From Ischnura elegans (lineage: Eukaryota; Arthropoda; Insecta; Odonata; Coenagrionidae), in contig NC_060258.1 in NCBI RefSeq assembly GCF_921293095.1, positions 2,418,001 to 2,482,000 of the forward strand: 64,000 nucleotides of DNA, read 5' to 3'. Shown here one piece after another: positions 11,883-22,313 of this stretch (within the stretch, counting starts at the first letter, position 1; each line of letters starts with the position of its first letter). Both the position numbers and the translations under genes were made by a program. A model generated the notes under the pieces. That model ran no database searches. It was not told the origin of the DNA and was given only the letters and a program-made list of their open reading frames with translations.

Positions 11883-13344
11883 CCCTGATAAAAATAAACT
11901 CCCCCATGATGGGTAAAGGAAAGGTAAAGGAATGGTAGTAGCCATCATATGGTGGGTAGTTACCCTTGTACAAACCATGCCCTACCTTCTGAGGAGGGTA
12001 AGGGAAGGAAAGAACAAACCTTCGTCTACACCTCCTGCAAACTCCTTCGCTTACCATCCGTCTACACTGCATTAAGGGTAAGGTAAGGGATAGGCCTATA
12101 CTTCATCCTCCCTTCCTTGGCACTCCTTCACTTACCATTCCTCTATCCTTTGTCCAACATGTATTATGGGTTACGGAAGGGTAGGCCTATACTTCGTCCA
12201 CCCTTCCTTGGAACTCCTTCCCTTACCATCCGTCTACCCTTCCTCTACATGCCATTAAGGGCAAGGGAAGTGTAGGGCTATCCTTCGTCTACCATTCCTT
12301 GGAACTCCTTCCCATACCATTCGTCAATCCTTCCTCTAACTCAATTAATGGAATGGCAAGTATAGGAATATCCTTCGTCTACCTTTCCTTGGGACTTGGC
12401 ATTTATTTCTGAGGAAAATATAGCCTGAAATTGTCTCCTCAGCTACGTTCACCAGCTAAAGAGTATTGAGTTCTGTACAAGAACATAAGCAGTCTTTGAA
12501 AGCAAAGATGGATGGGCTGCACAACTTATCTTTAAAAGTCTCCTAAGGAAAGCAATAATATATACTCAACAGTTTCTATAAGTGTGTGAAAAAAGCTCAT
12601 TCAGAAGAGCTTTCATTCACATTACTAGGATGTAACCTATTTGTGTGGCTGACAATGAGACATCCTGGGAGTGATGTTCGGTATTTGAATGCCGATGTTA
12701 TTTTCTGAAAAGAAATAGGTATGGTAGAAAAAAGTCACTGCTTTCTTCCACATAGGTCCAGGTGCAAAAGGTATTCTCATATAAAGATTTTGTACTATAA
12801 GACCCATTGAGAAACTCCAGCACACAAGTACCTTGAAAGCCGAGGTTGTTAAGGCGCTACTTCAGCATCCCCCAATATGTGAGTCCTGGGTTTTAATACC
12901 ACATGAAGGTTAACTTTTTTCTGTCTCATAATTTTAGAAATCACTGTTACAACTCATCCCCATTCATTTAATTGAGTTGCTTAGCGATTTTTTAAATTTT
13001 CATATTAATATATGGATTTTTAGTTTTTATATTAGTCCTACCCTCCCTCTACACTCCAGGAAGGATAATACCTACCCGCCAATGTTCTAAAATATGCTCT
13101 GTCTCCCCTTGCTGAAGGGTAGAGGAAGGGTAGGCCTATCCTTCCTATACCCTTCATTGAGACTGGCCCAACCCTTCCTCTACCTTTCTCCTACACTCCA
13201 GGAAGGATAATGCCTACCCGCTAATGTTCTAAAATACGCTCCGTCTACCCTTGATGAAGTGTATAGGAAGGATAATCCGACCCTTCCCTTACCCTCATTA
13301 GAGGGTAGACCTCCCCACAATGGAGGAGTTTATTTTTATCAGGG
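11883..13344. mobile_element. Non-autonomous TA-inserting element (Tc1/mariner-like), 1.46 kb
   Basis: Inverted ends begin CCCTGATAAAAATAAACTCC (the right end is identical when reverse-complemented for these 20 bases). TA flanks both sides (11881-11882 and 13345-13346). Removing the element and one TA rebuilds the array phrase CATACCTC, which proves the boundaries and a 2-bp TA duplication, the Tc1/mariner target. The interior has no transposase. It consists largely of pyrimidine-rich direct repeats of roughly 90-120 bp built from CCTTCC, TCTACC and CTTACC words, with a different repeat set on each side and an AT-rich middle. Confidence 0.8.
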
Positions 13345-13419
13345 TACCTCTGTCTTTAATGTAAACATGGAAATTATAGACAACTAATATCAATATTCTA
13401 GTCATTGGATGACAGATAG

Positions 13420-14255
13420 GTGTTACATTTGATTCATCCCTGACATTTCAGTATCATATCCAATCCATAGCCATAAAAGCTACTAAAACAATGGGTTTCA
13501 TATTCAGAATTTCAAGAGATTTTGATAATATTCATACTTATAAGATCCTCTATTGCACTTTAATCCGCCCTATTCTTGAGTATGCCTCTATTGCATGGTC
13601 CCCGTTCTATAACATTCACATCAAAGCTATTGAGAGTGTGCAACGCAGATTCATAAGATTAGTATCCTACAGATTTAACATCCTCCCTATTATTCCCTCC
13701 CTATTATATGACTTAACACTATCCCTTCTTAATCTGTTACCTTTGGCAACCCGTCGATTACACCTGGACATAACATTCCTTCACCGTCTACTGCATGGAG
13801 ACATTGACTCTATTCATCTGGTAGAAATGATCCCTTTCCATGTCCCCATTTTAAACACTAGGCAAACATTCATGTTTTCACTCCCTCACTCTAATAGAAA
13901 TTACACCTTCCCCTCACCCTTAACCAGAACTATGCGGAGCTTTAACTACAAATGTAGTAACATTGACCTTTGTAATTTAAATCCAAAGAATTTAAAGAGA
14001 AAACTACCTTTGTTTGTGCATTGACTTAAATAATTTGTTCTTGTGTATAATGATAATGTCTATTTCCACTGTTTAAGAGATACGTGACTTTTCAATCTAT
14101 TATTCTTAACTACTGTGTTTATTTTTTCTATTGTTGGTTTTTACAGCAAGTTTATACGATTATTATTGTATTTTTAAGAGCTTAAAAATATTTCATTCTT
14201 ATGATAATTGTTCATTTTTGTAATTGGATAATTTTCCCGTCAATAAACCATTAAA
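13420..14255 (+). pseudogene. Non-LTR retrotransposon (LINE) reverse transcriptase tail
   Basis: This 5'-truncated LINE encodes only the C-terminal part of the second ORF. The open frame reads without a stop from about 13420 to 14024. It carries the thumb-region hallmark LRPILEYAS-type block (seen as TLIRPILEYASIAWSPFYN), then ESVQRRFIRLV, which follows the catalytic domain in Jockey/CR1-like elements. The FADD catalytic motif is absent because the 5' part is missing. A 3' UTR of about 230 bases with AATAAA-like words ends near 14255. It splits a repeat unit of the foldback array; short ATAG-like flanks hint at a target duplication. Confidence 0.8.
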
Positions 14256-14425
14256 CATAGATAACTTTCTGGAATACCTGTATTTAATGTAAACATTAAA
14301 ATCATTTCAAAGATGGCAAAATTTATTAAGAACTTTGGTAAATGAAGACAGGATAACCTACAGAAATACCTCAGCCTTTATTTAAAACCAAATATTATAT
14401 AGTGTTGTAAATCAGGAAATCTGAG

Positions 14426-15310
14426 TTACTGTAATGGAGACAACTCCTTATTAATTATTAATTCCGACTGTGTATGAATATAAATTATGACACACAAATC
14501 AGCCTCCTTGGCATAACAATCCGTCAATAGCAACCACAAACAAAAACCTAGATATAACGAGATCCCACGGTGCTCCAATAAATACTCGCTATAGCGAGTA
14601 TTAGCTATAGCTATATCCTTTATGTCATTTTCATCAACTGGTAGTCGAGATAATGCATCTGCCAGATTACTGCTGCCTTTAACGTATTTTATTGTATCGT
14701 CATATCCAGACAGAAACAACGCCCACCTCTGCAACCCATTAGCTCCCATTTGTGGAATACCTTTATGTTCACCAAATATTGCTAACATAGGCATGTGATC
14801 TGTCTCCAAAATGAATTTTCTTCCCAACAAGTATTGAGAAAAATTTTTTATTGACCAATAAATTGCTAAGGCTTCTTTGTGAATTACAGAATAATTCATT
14901 TCAGCAGGCGATAGAACTCTTGACACAAAGCTTATAGGTTTTTCCTCACCATTCTCAAAAATATGCACCAACACCCCAGCAATTCCCTTACTGCTGGCAT
15001 CGCAAATCAATTTTACTGGTAAATCAGGATTATAATGCACTAATATCACATCTGATGACATAATTCTTTTAACTTGAATGAAAGCTCTCTCACAATCATC
15101 ATTCCATTCATATTTTACTCCTTTTCACAACAATTTATCCATTGGACCTAAAACTTTCGACATATTAGGAACGATTTTCCCATAGTGACTGCAGGTACCA
15201 ACGAAAGATCTAACCTCAGATACATCAGTAGGGCTGGTGGCCTTAACTATAGCTTTCACTTTGCAAGGATCCTTCCTAATTCCTGCAGCATCAATAATAT
15301 GACCTAAATA
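14426..15310 (-). pseudogene. Ty3/gypsy pol fragment: RT thumb and RNase H
   Basis: Read on the minus strand, 15310-15062 encodes the RT connection segment (YLGHII, then a VRSFVGTCSHYGKIVP-type block) with one in-frame TGA. The open frame 15061-14426 then gives RNase H: ICDASSKGIAGVL (first Asp), IHKEALAI (Glu), ETDHMPM (Asp), ending NLADALSRLP. Gag, protease, palm and integrase are absent, and no LTR is seen, so this is a dead internal fragment. It differs clearly from the intact gypsy element at 23412-31784 and belongs to another lineage. Confidence 0.85.
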
Positions 15311-15639
15311 TGAAATTTCTGTTTCAAAAAATTAACTTTAAAACTTTAAGAGGAAGGGATGTATCCTCAGGTTATAGTGATTTATCCCCATGTATAGGTA
15401 TATGTCCTTACATTGTAATCTTTAGGCATACCTCATTCAATAATTTAATCATGAATACTTCTCCTGATAATGCAAAAATAATTGACTGCTCTTGATATTG
15501 GAATTAGGGATAACTTTCCAGGCATACCTCACTCCTTCATGTAAACATGAAAAACTATTTCACGTACATAACCTTAAAATGAAAATTTATTGAAAACTCT
15601 TGATATAGGAGTCATTGAAATCCTTCCATTCACACCTCT

Positions 15640-16380
15640 GTTATCCTTCTCCTGCGCCTATGGTGTGAAAATATTAACCATAAGATTTTATGGTTTATAG
15701 GATATAACTCTAATGTACATCTAGGTACATACCTAATAGGTGTACTTATTTATATCTGTAGCACACTTTAAATAAGGGAATGAACTATTCAACCATAAAT
15801 GCATATATTATTTGGAGAGATAACTTTCTAGGAATACATACACATAACAGGTCATATATTAATCTCTGTAGCAAGCTTAATATTATGGGTGTGAAAAATC
15901 AAACATAAAATATTTTTGGAGGAGGAAATAACTTTTTAGGTATACATCCAAATAATGGTTGCATATATTAATCTCTGAAGCATACTTGTATTAAGGGAGT
16001 GAACAAATTGACCATCACAGGTTATAGTAGTATGAGATAACTTTTTAGGCATGCATCTACATAATGGGTGTACATATATCAATATCTGTATGGCATACTT
16101 GTAGGCACTAAGGGAGTGATATTATCCACCATAAAAGTTATTTTCAAAAGAGAACTTATTAGGCATACTACATACACATAAAAGGTGTATACCTATATAT
16201 TAATCTCTGAAGGATACTTGTCCTAAGGGAGGGAACAAATGAACCATAAAAGATATATAGTAATATAATATCGGATGATAGAAATAATAATGAACCTATA
16301 ATATTAATGGAGGAAGAGATAGTAAATTTGGCATACGCCTACCTATAAAGGGTGTATATTTTACCTCTGAATTAATAAGA
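15640..16380 (+). repeat. Second, ~115-bp repeat family near the foldback centre
   Basis: Units contain ATAACTTTxTAGG, then ATACATxxACATAA, then ATTAATCTCTGWAGCAWRCTT, then AAGGGAGTGAA, and recur about every 110-120 bases from 15700 to 16370. The ATAACTTT...GGCATAC part resembles the neighbouring 90/180-bp array, so both may derive from one ancestor. No coding potential. Confidence 0.65.
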
Positions 16381-16428
16381 ATTAGGATATCATATAGGTT
16401 TGAATGTTTTTATCAAGGGCTCAGGAGT

Positions 16429-16452
16429 AGCAAACCACTTTAGTGGTTTGCT
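16429..16452. repeat. 24-bp palindrome at the foldback switch point
   Basis: The sequence reads AGCAAACCACT, TT, AGTGGTTTGCT: an 11-bp perfect stem with a 2-base loop. It lies where the repeat arrays change orientation, between units reading GGCATACCTC (left) and units reading GAGGTATGCC (right). It could be the remnant of a hairpin-mediated inverted duplication; that is inference. Confidence 0.7.
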
Positions 16453-16529
16453 GGTGGTTTTGCTAAGTGGTTCATCTTAGCCTCAATTAACGATAATGTG
16501 ATTAAATTTTCCATTCTAAGATTATATAG

Positions 16530-17960
16530 TACTATAAGTAGGTTATCCTTTTTTACATGAAGTACTCATGTTTAACTGAAGGTTATCCCTGCCTCCAGTA
16601 TTAAGAGTGTTAGTAATATATTGAATTCTAGAATGAGGAATTTGAAAAAAGCTTTTACATTTTCATAAAGGAATGAGGTATGCCTGGTAGGTTATCACCC
16701 AAGCCTTCAATAATAACAGTTTTAACTGAATCATTTCACTTTAAACTAAATTATTTTCATTCTAAAATAGATAATAATGACAATTATTATTTCATAGTTA
16801 CGTGACAGACTGATATGCCTGAAGGTTTTCCCAACCTCTCAAAATCAAGACATTTCAATATTTTTGCATTCAATACATAGGTATGTAATTCTTTTTTAGT
16901 TTAAATGAAGGACTGAGGAAAGCCAGGATGATAATTCCAACCTAAAATATAATGAGAATTCAAAAAACTTATGCATTTTGTGGTTAAGTGTATGAAATAG
17001 GTTTTCATATTAACATGAGGGTCTGAGGTATGCCTACAAGGTTATCTCTACCATGAATATAAAGAAATTTCAATAAATTTTGCAAAAATTGGATAGGTCA
17101 TCATATTTACATGAAAATTTTGCAAAAGTTGGACAGGTCATCATATTTACATGAAAGACTGACGCACTTTCTCCAATACCAAAAGTTCCATATATTTTGC
17201 ATTCTAAGGATAGATATTCATGTTTACATTGAGAACTGAGGTATGCCTGAAGGTTATCCTCTCTCCAATAGCAAACGTTCCCACTATATTTTGCATTTTA
17301 AGGATAGATTTTCATGTTTACATTGAAAAATGAGGTATACCTAAAAAGTTATCCTCTCTCGTACAACATAAGTTCTCCGTATACTTTGCATGCGAGGGAT
17401 AGATTTTCATGTTTATAATGAGAACTGAGGTATGCCTGAAGGTTATCTTATCTCCAATAACAAAAGTTCTCAGTATATTTTGCATTCTAAGGATATATTT
17501 TTATATTTTCATGTTTACAATGAAAACTGAGGTATGCCTGAAGGTTATCTTATCTCCAATAACAAAAGTTCTCAGTATATATTGCATTCTAAGGATATAT
17601 TTTTATATTTTCATGTTTACAATGAAAACTGAGGTATGCCTGAAGGTAATCCTCTTTCCAATAGCCCAGATTTAAATGTTTACATGCCCGATTTTTGTGT
17701 CACCTATTTGAATTTTTTGGAATTTATCGCTATAATTAGTATTAAATTGCACTTTATTTACCTGTAATAATTTATAAATAGACAGTATACCTATATGATC
17801 GCTTTTACTTCATTTATATCGCCTTTTACCGCTGGATTCCATTGAGTAAAAACAGTTGAGGGTGTATTTAGAATAGTAGTTTGACGTTGGCCGTATTCGT
17901 CACAGTGGCGCTGGCGTCAGGTATGCCAAAAAGGTTATCCCTTCCTCCGGTCTCTAAAAC
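16530..17960 (-). repeat. Right foldback arm: inverted ~102-bp repeat array
   Basis: Here the same core appears inverted, as GAGGTATGCCTGAAGGTTATC. Good copies start at about 17238, 17427, 17529 and 17631; the last three are spaced 102 bases. The last degenerate unit ends near 17955 (CAGGTATGCC...GGTTATCCC). Because 102 is divisible by three, the frame 17409-17675 translates into three copies of a 34-residue peptide; this mirrors the DNA repeat and is not good evidence of a protein. Confidence 0.8.
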
Positions 17961-19560
17961 TGACGCTTTTAGGGCTAAAGTGTCCTTTACGGATGAATAA
18001 ATATGGCTGCACCGGCTGTTATTGAAGTTGAAATATGAAGATATTTGGGTTACGGAAATGAATATGAACTAATTTTTTGGTGAGAACACAGCAGCAAACT
18101 GGCGCGTTTCAAGAAATAACCAGACAAGTAATATATGTCTTTTCCCTGAATATATATCGAGTCGGTATTGATGGAGATGACCCAATTCTTATATTTTGAA
18201 GTTTAACTCTATCGGTCGTGTGATAATTACAACACAGTAAGTGGTTGAACAGGTTGGCATAATTTATGTTGATTTTATATACAAGTTAATTGTTAAGTTC
18301 TTAGGTTATTTATACGTTCATATTCTAGAATTTTCCTTAAAGATACTTGAATATGATAGCAAAATTCTGTTTATACATTGGCGTCAATAGCCTTCGTAAA
18401 CAAAGACTTGATTTTCATATCGTTTGGCCAGCCAAATACTAGTTTCTACACCTTGTATTGCATTTTAAGCGTTTTCATTCAATATTTGCTTAATGTACTC
18501 TTTCCGTATGCCTCCATATCACACTTAACATGTTTCTGTGATTGTGAAACTAGAGTCGAGTTTCTGTTTCGTTTTTCGACTATGCATTTGCATGTTTACA
18601 ATGATGATAAAAGATCTCGTCATGAAAGGCAGCAATAAAAAGTAAAACGTACTTTCCTTCATAGCCATATTATCAGCAGCAAAGCAATGTTTCCTCGAGG
18701 ATGTAGGATTGTTATGAAATGTTATTTACACAGCATCACAGACTTCACTGACATTTTCTACTGCAAAATTCGTGAATGGATACTCGGGTTAGGTATTCAC
18801 ATATGTCGAGGCATCTTTTAAAGTAGACAAAGAGATATTTATTGATATAAGTCCATTCTCACATTCAACATGTTTCATTGCGTGGCCATTCATTCATTGG
18901 TTTTGATGATATAGATATTCTTGACTGTACATTCTCGTCCATTTCTCTAGAATATATAACCCCTTAGGTCAACATTCCAAGAATTAAAATATTGGTAAGC
19001 ACAAAAGAATTCAACAAACACCCATACCTCATTCAAAATATGCGTCCAACTGAGACAACCACTGATCGGTAAATCTTCAAATTAATTGGTAGTTTCAAGT
19101 TAACGCGAGAGAATTTCACTATTTCACCCACCTTCAATGAACGTACACCATCAAACTTCGACTAACATGTAGTCCAAACAACCGTATGCAGTTAATCATA
19201 GAAAATGATCATAAAATGACGTGAAAATATCAGCATTTGAATATTTACTTCGCTGGGAACATCGAAGGGCATTACCAATACACGAAGCTAATTAAAAGTG
19301 AGCTTTTATTCAGCCAACTCAGTCATTAACGTACAAAAAAGCTAGTGGGGAAAAGCTTTCAATGACGCAGTATTCATTTACATTTGCTCATAATATGAGA
19401 AAACGAGAAAATACAGCTTAATAAATCTTAGCAAAATACAACACGAAAACCCAGTCGCTAGAAACATGTAAACAAGTACGCATTTAATATCGTGTGTCAT
19501 CTTTTTCTTCACTTTTTCGCAGCGTTCATTGCCAACACTCAAAAATTTCAATGCATGATC
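17961..19560. other. Unassigned interior of the 14.6 kb element, right side
   Basis: AT-rich DNA with only short accidental frames. It separates the right array from the right terminal block of CACTTTA/TAAAGTG repeats (19560-19690). The matching distance on the left side is under 200 bases once the P element is removed, so an extra segment may have inserted here. I could not find its ends. Confidence 0.4.
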
Positions 19561-19705
19561 GAGACTTTAGGAGCTAAAGTTCCACTTTATAAAGTGAGAT
19601 CCTTGGGACGACTCTGAAACGAAATTTAGCTAAAGTCTCACTTTACCGTAAAGAGAGACTTTGTAAAGTGAGCAATTTCAGTGTCGTCTATGAATCGCAC
19701 CCTTA

Positions 19706-19971
19706 GTCGACTAAAAAGTAAGTGACGGTGTACATTTTATTGATTTCCTTAGTTCTTTTTTTATTCCGTTGTATGAACTTTCTTTCCACGATAAGTCTGA
19801 CGTCTCTTGCATATGATTTCATTGATTTCTTAGGTTGCTGTGGGAGATGGCCTGCCTTGCACTTTATGTGCTCTGCGCTTGGAAAAGCTCATCGAATTCA
19901 ATGATTTCAGAAATATTTGTCATAAGGCGGACGCAGAGCTGAGAAATGTTTCGTGTATAAATTACTCAAGG
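19706..19971 (+). pseudogene. ZAD gene, end of exon 1, intron and exon 2
   Basis: The split exon 1 resumes at 19706 and ends at the donor GTAAGT at 19718, with an in-frame TAA at 19712. Exon 2 is 19834-19971 (acceptor TTTCTTAG|GTTGCTG, donor AGG|GTGAGT): 46 codons, exactly the length of the paralogue's exon 2. It starts with the same VAVGDGLP. The second ZAD cysteine pair is damaged: the paralogue has CPLC, this copy has CALR, with the final Cys replaced by Arg. A new PCTLC word three residues earlier might compensate, but that is not the usual spacing. Decay after the transposon insertion is the simplest reading. Confidence 0.75.
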
Positions 19972-20322
19972 GTGAGTGCATCTTTTTTTCATTGGAATTC
20001 TAGTGTAACTTACAAATTATGTGAAGTCATTCACGTAAGTAGATATTAACTTGATCGTGTTAGTTCACCGTGTAGCCACGCTTTAATAGTTTAAAGTTCA
20101 TATAGTTGAAAGTTCAAAATTTAGCAAAATGTTCGTTTTTGTGGGTTCGACAGGTTATGGCAACAACTTCAAAAAGTAACTTAATAGTGTATTTGATGAA
20201 GCCACGACGGGTAAAGTATTAAGATATACCTATGTCTGCATCAAAGACGTGCATGTATAATTTATTAAAAAGCACTTTGATCAGCATACAAAAGTTAATG
20301 GAGCATTAAATTAGTTCATAAG

Positions 20323-21139
20323 CAATATTGGTAAATTTTTACAAGTACAACAATCCGGATTTCGCCTTCAAACCTTCACTTTCCTGTAGTATTTTTGCCT
20401 CTTGATTAACGTGGTGACATTCATTCCTGGCGGAAATCAATAGTTTTCGAGATATTTTAACTTTTATGGATAGCGATTTTCGGGTTCTGCGCATGCGCGG
20501 CCATGTTGGAATGGCGGTAAATGAGTTTCACGGAACATGTTTGAAATTGTAAACAAGAGAAAAATATCCCTAGTGATGGTCCAATACATAACAAAGTGGG
20601 AGGTAGAAGTGGATAAATCACTTTCTGGGCACATGTACGGGCTGGTCAACTAGAAAAAAATATCCTTCGAGCTGGTCCAGTTGGTGAAGTGGGTAAATCA
20701 CTTTCCGGGCACATGTACGATTTGGTCAACTAGAAAAAAATATCCTTCGAGCTGGTCCAGTTGGTAAAGTGGGTAAATCACTTTCCGGGCACATGTACGA
20801 TTTGGTCAACTAGAAAAAAATATCCTTCGAGCTGGTCCAGTTGGTAAAGTGGGTAAATCACTTTCCCATGACTCTTCTTTTATTATGATGGTAATGTTTG
20901 CGCATGCGCAGAAGGTGAAGTGCGTAAAGTAAAGGGTGAGTAAGTGAAGATCGTAAATGGCGGCGCATGCGCAGAACCCGAAAATCGCTATCCATAAAAG
21001 TTAAAATATCTCGAAAACTATTGATTTCCGCCAGGAATGAATGTCACCACGTTAATCAGGAGGCAAAAATACTACAGGAAAGTGAAGGTTTGAAGGCGAA
21101 ATCCGGATTGTTGCACTTGTAAAATAATACCGCAATATT
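20323..21139. mobile_element. ~0.8 kb foldback element with ~165-bp inverted ends
   Basis: The left end (from AATATTGGTAAATTTTTACA near 20324) and the right end (to about 21139) are inverted copies. They match almost base for base from 20337-20500 against 20963-21126, through blocks such as CAACAATCCGGATTTCGCC, CTTCACTTTCCTG and CGGGTTCTGCGCATGCGC. The centre holds 80-bp tandem repeats. No transposase and no clear target duplication were found. It lies in the ZAD gene's second intron. Confidence 0.8.
20605..20870 (+). repeat. 80-bp tandem repeat, ~3 copies
   Basis: The phrase GGTAAATCACTTTCCGGGCA recurs at about 20692 and 20772 and begins again at 20852. A more diverged first copy (GGATAAATCACTTTCTGGGC) lies near 20612. 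Each unit also contains GGTCAACTAGAAAAAAATAT and GAGCTGGTCCAGTTGGT. This is the centre of the foldback element at 20323-21139. Confidence 0.85.
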
Positions 21140-22059
21140 AAATGATATGAAAGGACCTCTCCAATGATCGACGGAATAGTGAAATAAGTCCAGTTTGCCA
21201 CGTAGTGTTTCCGATTTTGGTTATTCAGTGGTGAGGACCGCAGACGTTTTGTCTTTTCGTACAAGTATGTGTTTAAAATTCAATCCTAGCCAAAAAATTG
21301 GATAATTGGAATTCAACTGTGACCTACGAATTAAGGATATCAATGAATAAGAAGATTTTTAAAAAATGTGTTTTCGATACATACATTTCTCTTACTTAAA
21401 ACCTCCTGTTTGGATTTAAATTTTAAGTCTTGAAGTTAAGGTCATTAATAGAATCGTATTTTCGGACGTTTTCTAAGCTCAATTGACAGTCGGATTAAAC
21501 AGTAAGAGATGAGAGAAACGCAATAGTATAAAACTACTAAAGGGTAAATTAGCTACTCAAAAAGTATCCAATAAAATATTTCAACTAAAAGATTGCAAAT
21601 TATTTTATGGTAAATAATAGTTAGTTTACATAATTAAGGTGAGGTAAGTGCTACACGTAGATAGCATATATCAACTTAAACTACATTAGGAAATTTTTCT
21701 AGGCTTGTTAAAATCCTCAGATTCATTGGAAAATATATGTATTAATAACCAAAAAGGAGTTTTGGGTTTACATTCCTCTCTCTGTGAAGTGGTAATTTTA
21801 TAAATTATTTCTTAAAGCCTTCTCAAGAGATCACACCTTCCCCGTGCACGGGGCAATTGCGTCCCATGACTGATGTGCAATATATTTCCACATTGCATGG
21901 CACATGGGCTAAGTGCGATTTGTCCAGATATTCAGCTTTACATTGCTTTTTATGGTACCAACTTTCGTTTATCCATTCTTGAAAAATTCACTTACCACTT
22001 CCAATACCTTATCCAAGGTATTGGAGTTTTGTCTAAGTATTTGAAGGAACTTTATTGAT
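21140..22059. other. AT-rich stretch, no gene
   Basis: No exon, repeat or element boundary recognised. Frames are short and rich in stops. Confidence 0.4.
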
Positions 22060-22244
22060 TATTGTAATGATCATAGCTACCAAAATTACATTATATGTTT
22101 ATCTGCGAATAACATATATTGCATTTACTATAAACAATATATCTACAATTTCAATAAATCAGAACAACAATAAATCAATTATATTCATATCAGCATTGAT
22201 TTCAATAGCAGGAATTTCTCTAATTGTGGTAATTAATTTATGTG
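22060..22244 (+). pseudogene. nad2: Nuclear mitochondrial insertion: 3' end of nad2
   Basis: With the invertebrate mitochondrial code this frame gives the C-terminal part of NADH dehydrogenase subunit 2: a LYVYLRMTYIAF block like the family's LYFYLRLxYxxF, then an Asn-rich loop and a final hydrophobic helix ending in VVIN. It is followed at once by a tRNA-Trp sequence, as in insect mitochondria. Only about 60 codons are present and the rest of nad2 is not seen, so this is a nuclear copy (numt). Confidence 0.8.
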
Positions 22245-22313
22245 AAGATCTTATGTTAAGTAAACAAGTAGCCTTCAAAGCTTAAATTAAAAGTAATAAT
22301 CATTTAGGTCTTA
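22245..22313 (+). pseudogene. trnW: Numt tRNA-Trp (UCA anticodon)
   Basis: The acceptor stem AAGATCT pairs with AGGTCTT (one G-U pair). The anticodon loop is CTTCAAA with anticodon TCA, the mitochondrial tRNA-Trp form. Position directly after nad2 matches the ancestral insect order. In the nuclear genome it is expected to be inert. Confidence 0.85.

Larger units (their letters stand above)
10562..15560 (+). repeat. Left foldback arm: ~90/180-bp repeat array, interrupted
   Basis: A core of the form GGATAACTTTCAGGCATACC recurs along this stretch. Between 11141 and 11860 the phrase AGTAGGGATAACTTTCAGGC appears at 11141, 11320, 11500 and 11680, and in altered form at 11860: a 179-180 bp period. 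Each 180-bp unit is a dimer of two related ~90-bp halves, one with TCAGGCATACCTC, the other with TCTGGAAAAGCTTAG. Outer units are more diverged. The array is interrupted by a TA-flanked transposon, a LINE tail and a gypsy fragment. Open frames inside it (for example 10844-11185 minus) are by-products of a period divisible by three. Confidence 0.85.
5063..19702. mobile_element. 14.6 kb composite foldback DNA transposon with TTA duplication
   Basis: Both ends carry GGGTGCGATTCATAGACG followed by CACT after one variable base, in inverted orientation, with subterminal CACTTTA/TAAAGTG motifs repeated several times. The flanks are TTA on both sides (5060-5062 and 19703-19705). Removing the element plus one TTA rebuilds the ZAD exon, collinear with its paralogue at 3675-3842, so these are the true boundaries. 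A 3-bp TTA duplication inside a palindromic target (GAC-TTA-GTC) is the habit of PIF/Harbinger transposons, but no Harbinger transposase is visible, so the element is probably non-autonomous. The interior holds two large opposed repeat arrays around a palindrome, a foldback design, plus several nested elements: P-superfamily 5210-10537, TA-flanked element 11883-13344, LINE tail 13420-14255 and gypsy fragment 14426-15310. Confidence 0.8.

Noticed and set aside
12637-12825. 62-codon minus-strand frame
   Set aside because: It is inside the TA-flanked non-autonomous element and resembles no transposase.
17409-17675. 88-codon frame made of a 34-residue repeat
   Set aside because: It is a translation of the 102-bp foldback units; not treated as a gene.
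10562-17960. CRISPR array
   Set aside because: Units are long, contiguous and diverged, without unique spacers, and the genome is eukaryotic.
5063-19702. A Harbinger (DDE plus Myb-like) transposase gene inside the 14.6 kb element
   Set aside because: No frame on either strand shows such a domain; only the nested P-type transposase is present.
5063-19702. The whole 14.6 kb element as one giant P element
   Set aside because: The inner 34-bp ends with a CTTTAGG duplication enclose only 5210-10537, and the outer flank is TTA, which does not fit P-type 7-8 bp duplications.
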